A stretch of DNA of 64,000 bases, taken from NCBI GenBank assembly GCA_019914995.1, contig CM034135.1, positions 3,350,501 to 3,414,500 on the forward strand, in the 5' to 3' direction. Positions 60,404 to 64,000 of this stretch are shown here, one piece after another; position 1 is the stretch's first letter; every line of letters starts with the position of its first letter. Source of the stretch: Acanthochlamys bracteata. Lineage: Eukaryota > Streptophyta > Magnoliopsida > Pandanales > Velloziaceae. Position numbers and translations under genes: made by a program. A model generated the notes under the pieces. The model did not search any database and had not been told where the DNA came from. It was given only the letters and a program-made list of their open reading frames with translations.

Positions 60404-62416
60404 ATGGCTTCTTCATCTTCTGATCAAAATCTAGTTTTTTCGCTTCTCCGTTTATCACGTGAACTCTCACTCGTTGAACCACACAAGCTTCTCCAGCGCC
60501 GCAACTTCACTTCATTATCCCGTCGAGCGAAGCTTCTTTGCTTATTTTTCGAAGAACTTTTACACAACCACCACTCCGTCGCCGGATTCCCGCGATCAGC
60601 TGTTCTATGCCTTCGAGAGATTCTTGTTGTTCTTCAGAAGTTCAAAGCTTTGGCTACTGACTGTTCTGCTCGGAGTCGTATGCGGCTGTTGTTGCAAGCG
60701 CAATCTGTTTGTAACGAGTTCCATGAGTTAACGATTGATCTATCGACTCTTCTTGATATACTTCCGTTGAATGAGATCAAAATAAGCGACGATGTGAAAG
60801 ATATGGTTGATCTCGTTCGCCGTCAATGTCGGCGGTCAGCGCCAGCAGTAGATCCAGCGGAGGAATCTCTCCAGCGGGAAGTGTTCAGTACAATCAAGGA
60901 TCTGGAGAGAGAGATCGTGCCGGAAGGTGAGAAGCTCGAGAAGGTGTTGGACAGTTTGGGTCTTGATGATTCCAGCAGCTGTCGCGACGAGATCGAGTGC
61001 TTGGAGAAGGAGATAGGTGATAAGCTTGCCGAGAACTGGAATTCTTCCATGGTTGCTTTGGTTGGAGTTCTCCGTTACGCCAAGTGCGTGCTCTTCAGTC
61101 CTTCCACGCCGCGATCGGATTTTTCGACTGCGGCGGAGAAGTTTGAGTTTTCATCAGCGAGCGAAATCGTTGTGCCGGCGGATTTCCGGTGCCCGATAAC
61201 ATTGGAATTAATGAAGGATCCTGTAGTGATCGCTAGTGGGCAGACGTATGACCGTGAATCCATCACCAAATGGATAGCTTCCGGCCACGCAACATGCCCG
61301 AAAACTGGGCAAGCATTGGCGCACACCGGCATTCTACCCAATAGAGCACTCAAGAATTTGATTGCCAAGTGGTGCCGAGAACAAAATGTTCCCTACGACG
61401 GTGGAGCTGACGCCGGTGTTGATACTACAACCGCGTCAAACAAGGCGGCGACAGAAGCTGCCAGAATGACTGCAGCGTTCCTTGTTGGCCGGTTATCTTC
61501 CGCTGTCGATAAGGAAAGAATTAACCGTGTTGTTCACGAGATACGACAGCTGGCAAGGACGAGTTCAGACAACCGTAGTTTCCTTGCGGAAGCCGGAGCA
61601 ATACCGATGCTTATTCCGTTACTGAAGGTTGCAGAACCTGTAGGGCTTCAGGTGAATGCCGTCACGGCATTGCTCAATCTTTCAATCCTTGATATTAATA
61701 GGAAGAGGATAGTGCACGCCGATGGCGGTGTTGACGGAATTCTTCACGTGCTCGAGCATGGAGCATCATGGCAGGCAAAGGCCAATGCCGCTGCCACGCT
61801 GCTGAGCTTATCGTCGAACCACTCGTACCGGCGGCGGTTGGGGAGGAACACAAACCTGGTCGTTGCACTGATTGAGCTGGTGAACGCAGGCCCTTCCTCT
61901 GCTAAGAAAGATGCTCTCGCGGCGGTGCTTGGCTTGGCCGGCGACAGGGAGAATGTGCCTGGACTGGTCCAAAGTGGCATTGTCTCAGCTGCGTTAGAAG
62001 CTACTGGGTCTATAGAGGTGGCTGAGGAAGCTGTCGCCGTTCTTGCTGCCGTGGCAAAGCGTGGCGGCGCGGATGCAATCTGTTCTGCTGATGGTGCTAT
62101 TCCCAAGCTAGTCAGAATACTCCGCCGAGGTTCCGACTGGGCTCGGGAAAGCGCTGCAGCAGCGCTGCTTCTTCTCTGCCGGCGATCCGGCAGCGATGCA
62201 GTGGCCAAAGTTGTCGCTTCTCCGGGAATTGAATGGGCAGTTTGGGAGTTGATGGGCTCCGGCACTGACCGTGGCCGACAAAAAGCCGCATCATTGGGAC
62301 GTATCTGCCGGCGATGGCTAGTTGCAAAGGAACTTGACAGGACAACAAACAACCTTTCCTCCTCGTCCTCCTCCATCGCCATTACTGTTCCATCAACTAC
62401 ATTAGTTCAAAATTGA
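60404..62416 (+). CDS. PUB16: Plant U-box E3 ubiquitin ligase with ARM repeats (PUB16-like), 670 aa
   Basis: PUB-ARM ligases transfer ubiquitin from an E2 through the U-box and choose targets through ARM repeats; relatives act in immunity, hormone and stress signalling. The single-exon gene starts at ATG 60404 (MASSSSDQNL); an in-frame TTG upstream is not used. Residues about 15-240 form the U-box N-terminal domain. The U-box runs about 260-333: FRCPITLELMKDPVVIASGQ, TYDRESITKWI, CPKTGQ and ILPNRALKNLI. ARM repeats follow from about 385 to 650 (AGAIPMLIPLL, NAVTALLNLSI, KANAAATLLSLSS, KKDALAAVLGLAG and SAAAALLLLC). The intronless layout, the length and the order beside CIPK genes and a saposin gene point to PUB16 (from memory At5g01830, about 674 aa), with PUB17/ACRE276-type ligases the next possibility. 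Confidence 0.93.
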   Translation: MASSSSDQNLVFSLLRLSRELSLVEPHKLLQRRNFTSLSRRAKLLCLFFEELLHNHHSVAGFPRSAVLCLREILVVLQKFKALATDCSARSRMRLLLQAQSVCNEFHELTIDLSTLLDILPLNEIKISDDVKDMVDLVRRQCRRSAPAVDPAEESLQREVFSTIKDLEREIVPEGEKLEKVLDSLGLDDSSSCRDEIECLEKEIGDKLAENWNSSMVALVGVLRYAKCVLFSPSTPRSDFSTAAEKFEFSSASEIVVPADFRCPITLELMKDPVVIASGQTYDRESITKWIASGHATCPKTGQALAHTGILPNRALKNLIAKWCREQNVPYDGGADAGVDTTTASNKAATEAARMTAAFLVGRLSSAVDKERINRVVHEIRQLARTSSDNRSFLAEAGAIPMLIPLLKVAEPVGLQVNAVTALLNLSILDINRKRIVHADGGVDGILHVLEHGASWQAKANAAATLLSLSSNHSYRRRLGRNTNLVVALIELVNAGPSSAKKDALAAVLGLAGDRENVPGLVQSGIVSAALEATGSIEVAEEAVAVLAAVAKRGGADAICSADGAIPKLVRILRRGSDWARESAAAALLLLCRRSGSDAVAKVVASPGIEWAVWELMGSGTDRGRQKAASLGRICRRWLVAKELDRTTNNLSSSSSSIAITVPSTTLVQN

Positions 62417-62642
62417 ATTCTTTTGTTCCCCGTCTACTGTACATACCAATTCATTGCAGATTTTTCCTTAACAACTGTGTATAATTGATTGAATTTCAAA
62501 AGACAAACATTCTATTAATTCATTCATCAATTTCTTCCTTGTTGTTATTATAAATAGTTTTACTTGCTTGTAGCAGTTGTTATGTATGAATCACAATACG
62601 CCACACACTTGTAATGTATACACTGGCTTCAAATTCTAAGCA

Positions 62643-63531
62643 TCAAGATACGAAATTCTCTCTAAGTTCATCTCCATCAATCTCATCTTCGGTGAACAAT
62701 GAATAAATATAAGGTTCAATCTCGATCCCTGGTAGCGGAGGCGCTCTTTTCCGTGAAATCACGTGATCAATCGGTTTCCAGTTATAAGTTCTCGCATTGA
62801 ACCACCCTGCTTCCCTCCTGCAGACGGCCACCCTGTCTCCGCCACCGCAACGCACACTTTCAGTACACCTGCTTTCTCCAACTACAAAACGCATCAATCA
62901 TTTTGTCGAACAGGTTTTGGCATTTAAATTCACCATTGAAAAACCTGTGATCGTTATCATTCCGTTCAGTTGTTCGTCCGATGAAGGAACTCCTCCCTTC
63001 GGGTTTATGACCTCAACGTAAGGACTGTTACCTTAAGGAGGATTGGGTTCTCTTCAGAATTTTATGACCGGAATTATTGAATCACAATAAATTGTCCCTG
63101 CGATGACAGGAGAACGGTTTCGTAGAACAGATTGAGTTACGACCGTTGTAATCTTTGGGTTTTTGAATCCATATTTTCGGGTTTCTGAGATTGCTAGAAG
63201 AAGATTAGCCATGGCGGAGTGGAATTTGTTGTCAACTACGTCGCGGCCGGGAACGATGTAGCGGATATGAACGCGGCCGAGATAGGGGTGAAGGTGGTGG
63301 CGGATCCAGTTGTCTGCTTCGGAGACGTTTGAGGCGAAGTGGAGGATGCGATCGTTGTTGATGGAGAGAGCGATCTGGATTGCGGTGTTGTGGAGAGAGT
63401 GGAGAACTGGTTGGTGTGGACCGTTGGAGCATTAGTCTGAGGCTTGTTGATTTGGTAAAGCTTTACGGATTGCTTACGCGCTGCATGGTTTCTGCTGTGG
63501 CCACTGTAAGCAAAGCAAAAGTTGGCAGCAC
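62643..63531 (-). pseudogene. Broken GH17 beta-1,3-glucanase
   Basis: Family 17 glucanases cut beta-1,3-glucan (callose, fungal walls). On the minus strand family blocks appear in order but in changing frames: a start just inside the signal-peptide intron (acceptor at 63532, GAANFC), VKLYQINK, a block with ALSINNDRILHFASNVSEAD and NWIRHHLHPYLGRVHIRYI, then NLFDKMIDAF, and finally ARTYNWKPIDHVISRKRAP with PGIEIEPYIYSLFTEDE. These match the usual VNIRYIAVGNEV, NLFDAMVDA and GIEIEAYIFALFNENE regions. The catalytic IRYIVPGxE motif reads IRYIVPGRD, so the acid/base Glu is replaced. At least three frame changes and missing middle parts make it a pseudogene. It is convergent with PUB16, 227 bases apart. 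The signal-peptide exon was not located. Confidence 0.85.
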
Positions 63532-64000
63532 CTGCAAATCCGAAAATTGCCGGAGTAAAATGTGATTTTGCAGAATATGATTATAGCCATTCTGGTAAGA
63601 AATTTTTGTTTCCTGTTTCAATTTGATTTCTTCTTTGATGAACAAGTTCGTAGCTTTGGTTTACTTTGCCAATAGGAGATTTCAAAATTCTTAGTTGATT
63701 TAGCGGCTGAAATTGATGAGCATTTTTGCTTCATCATAATTTGGTAGTTGAAATGGAAAAGTTTCTCATGCTAACAATATAGGGAAATTTCTAACAAATT
63801 CAACGAACATAAGGTTTCAACATAATTCTGAGCGAGTCTTCTAATTTAAGAAAGTATAATGTAAATGATTGTAGCTTGTGATTAAGTTATATAGACTATT
63901 GCATGATTCTTCTTAGCAGTTAGTGTTAGCTTCTTTGTCTTAATTTATCTTATGCCTGCAGCTTGATTATGACATATTAGTTGTCTTGTTCATTATGATT
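63532..64000. other. Window end, no further gene seen
   Basis: This is the upstream side of the GH17 relic; its lost first exon would lie here or beyond. Nothing else is recognised. Confidence 0.5.

Noticed and set aside
61744-62382. 212-codon minus-strand frame inside the PUB gene
   Set aside because: It is an antisense shadow of the ARM repeats, with no domain of its own.

Overview
The window is AT-rich nuclear DNA of a flowering plant, almost certainly a core eudicot. The evidence is plant-only gene families (LBD, CIPK, EPFL, PUB, DUF688-like, dehydrin), many short GT-AG introns, long AT-rich intergenic DNA and numerous MITEs. Genus or species cannot be decided from sequence alone. No virus, CRISPR array, bacterial operon or organelle segment was seen.

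Layout. 1-2.7 kb: AT-rich DNA with a foldback element. 3.28-4.20 kb (-): LBD15-type transcription factor, three coding exons, the first only 14 nt. 4.2-8.0 kb: MITE cluster, including a hAT-type element with a perfect 8-bp target duplication. 8.0-9.0 kb: a small possible secreted peptide (+) and a DUF688-like protein (-). 9-12.9 kb: more MITEs. 12.95 kb: tRNA-Ser(UGA). 13.1-15.9 kb (+): two-domain saposin-B protein. 17.3-22.6 kb (+): 13-exon NTT/TLC-like membrane carrier. 24.2-25.6 kb (+): broken CIPK kinase. 28.1-28.3 kb (-): MZT1/GIP1. 29.1-35.3 kb (+): NST1-like membrane protein whose last exon lies beyond a 3.7-kb intron. 36.8-41.1 kb (+): EngB-type GTPase with a long basic N-terminus. 43.0-43.4 kb (+): 94-aa single-membrane-span protein. 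44.7-45.5 kb (-): dehydrin relic. 47.7-49.2 kb (-): intact CIPK. 55.5-56.1 kb (+): EPFL peptide precursor. 60.4-62.4 kb (+): U-box/ARM ubiquitin ligase. 62.6-63.5 kb (-): broken GH17 beta-1,3-glucanase.

How the genes relate. This is not an operon; neighbours reflect ancestral linkage. From memory, sets such as saposin-CIPK-PUB16, EngB-94 aa protein-CIPK10 and CIPK11-EPFL6 are separately linked in Arabidopsis, so this window may preserve an order from before those blocks were duplicated and thinned. No new multi-gene system is evident. The most interesting points are single-gene oddities: a stop-free 96-nt intron that would encode a membrane-like segment if retained; a 104-bp tandem duplication that doubles a splice acceptor and creates a premature-stop alternative; a 15-nt microexon in the EPFL gene; and recognisable relics of a CIPK, a dehydrin and a beta-1,3-glucanase.

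Exon boundaries were read by eye from GT-AG sites, phase and family resemblance. UTR ends and family assignments from memory still need transcript and database checks.
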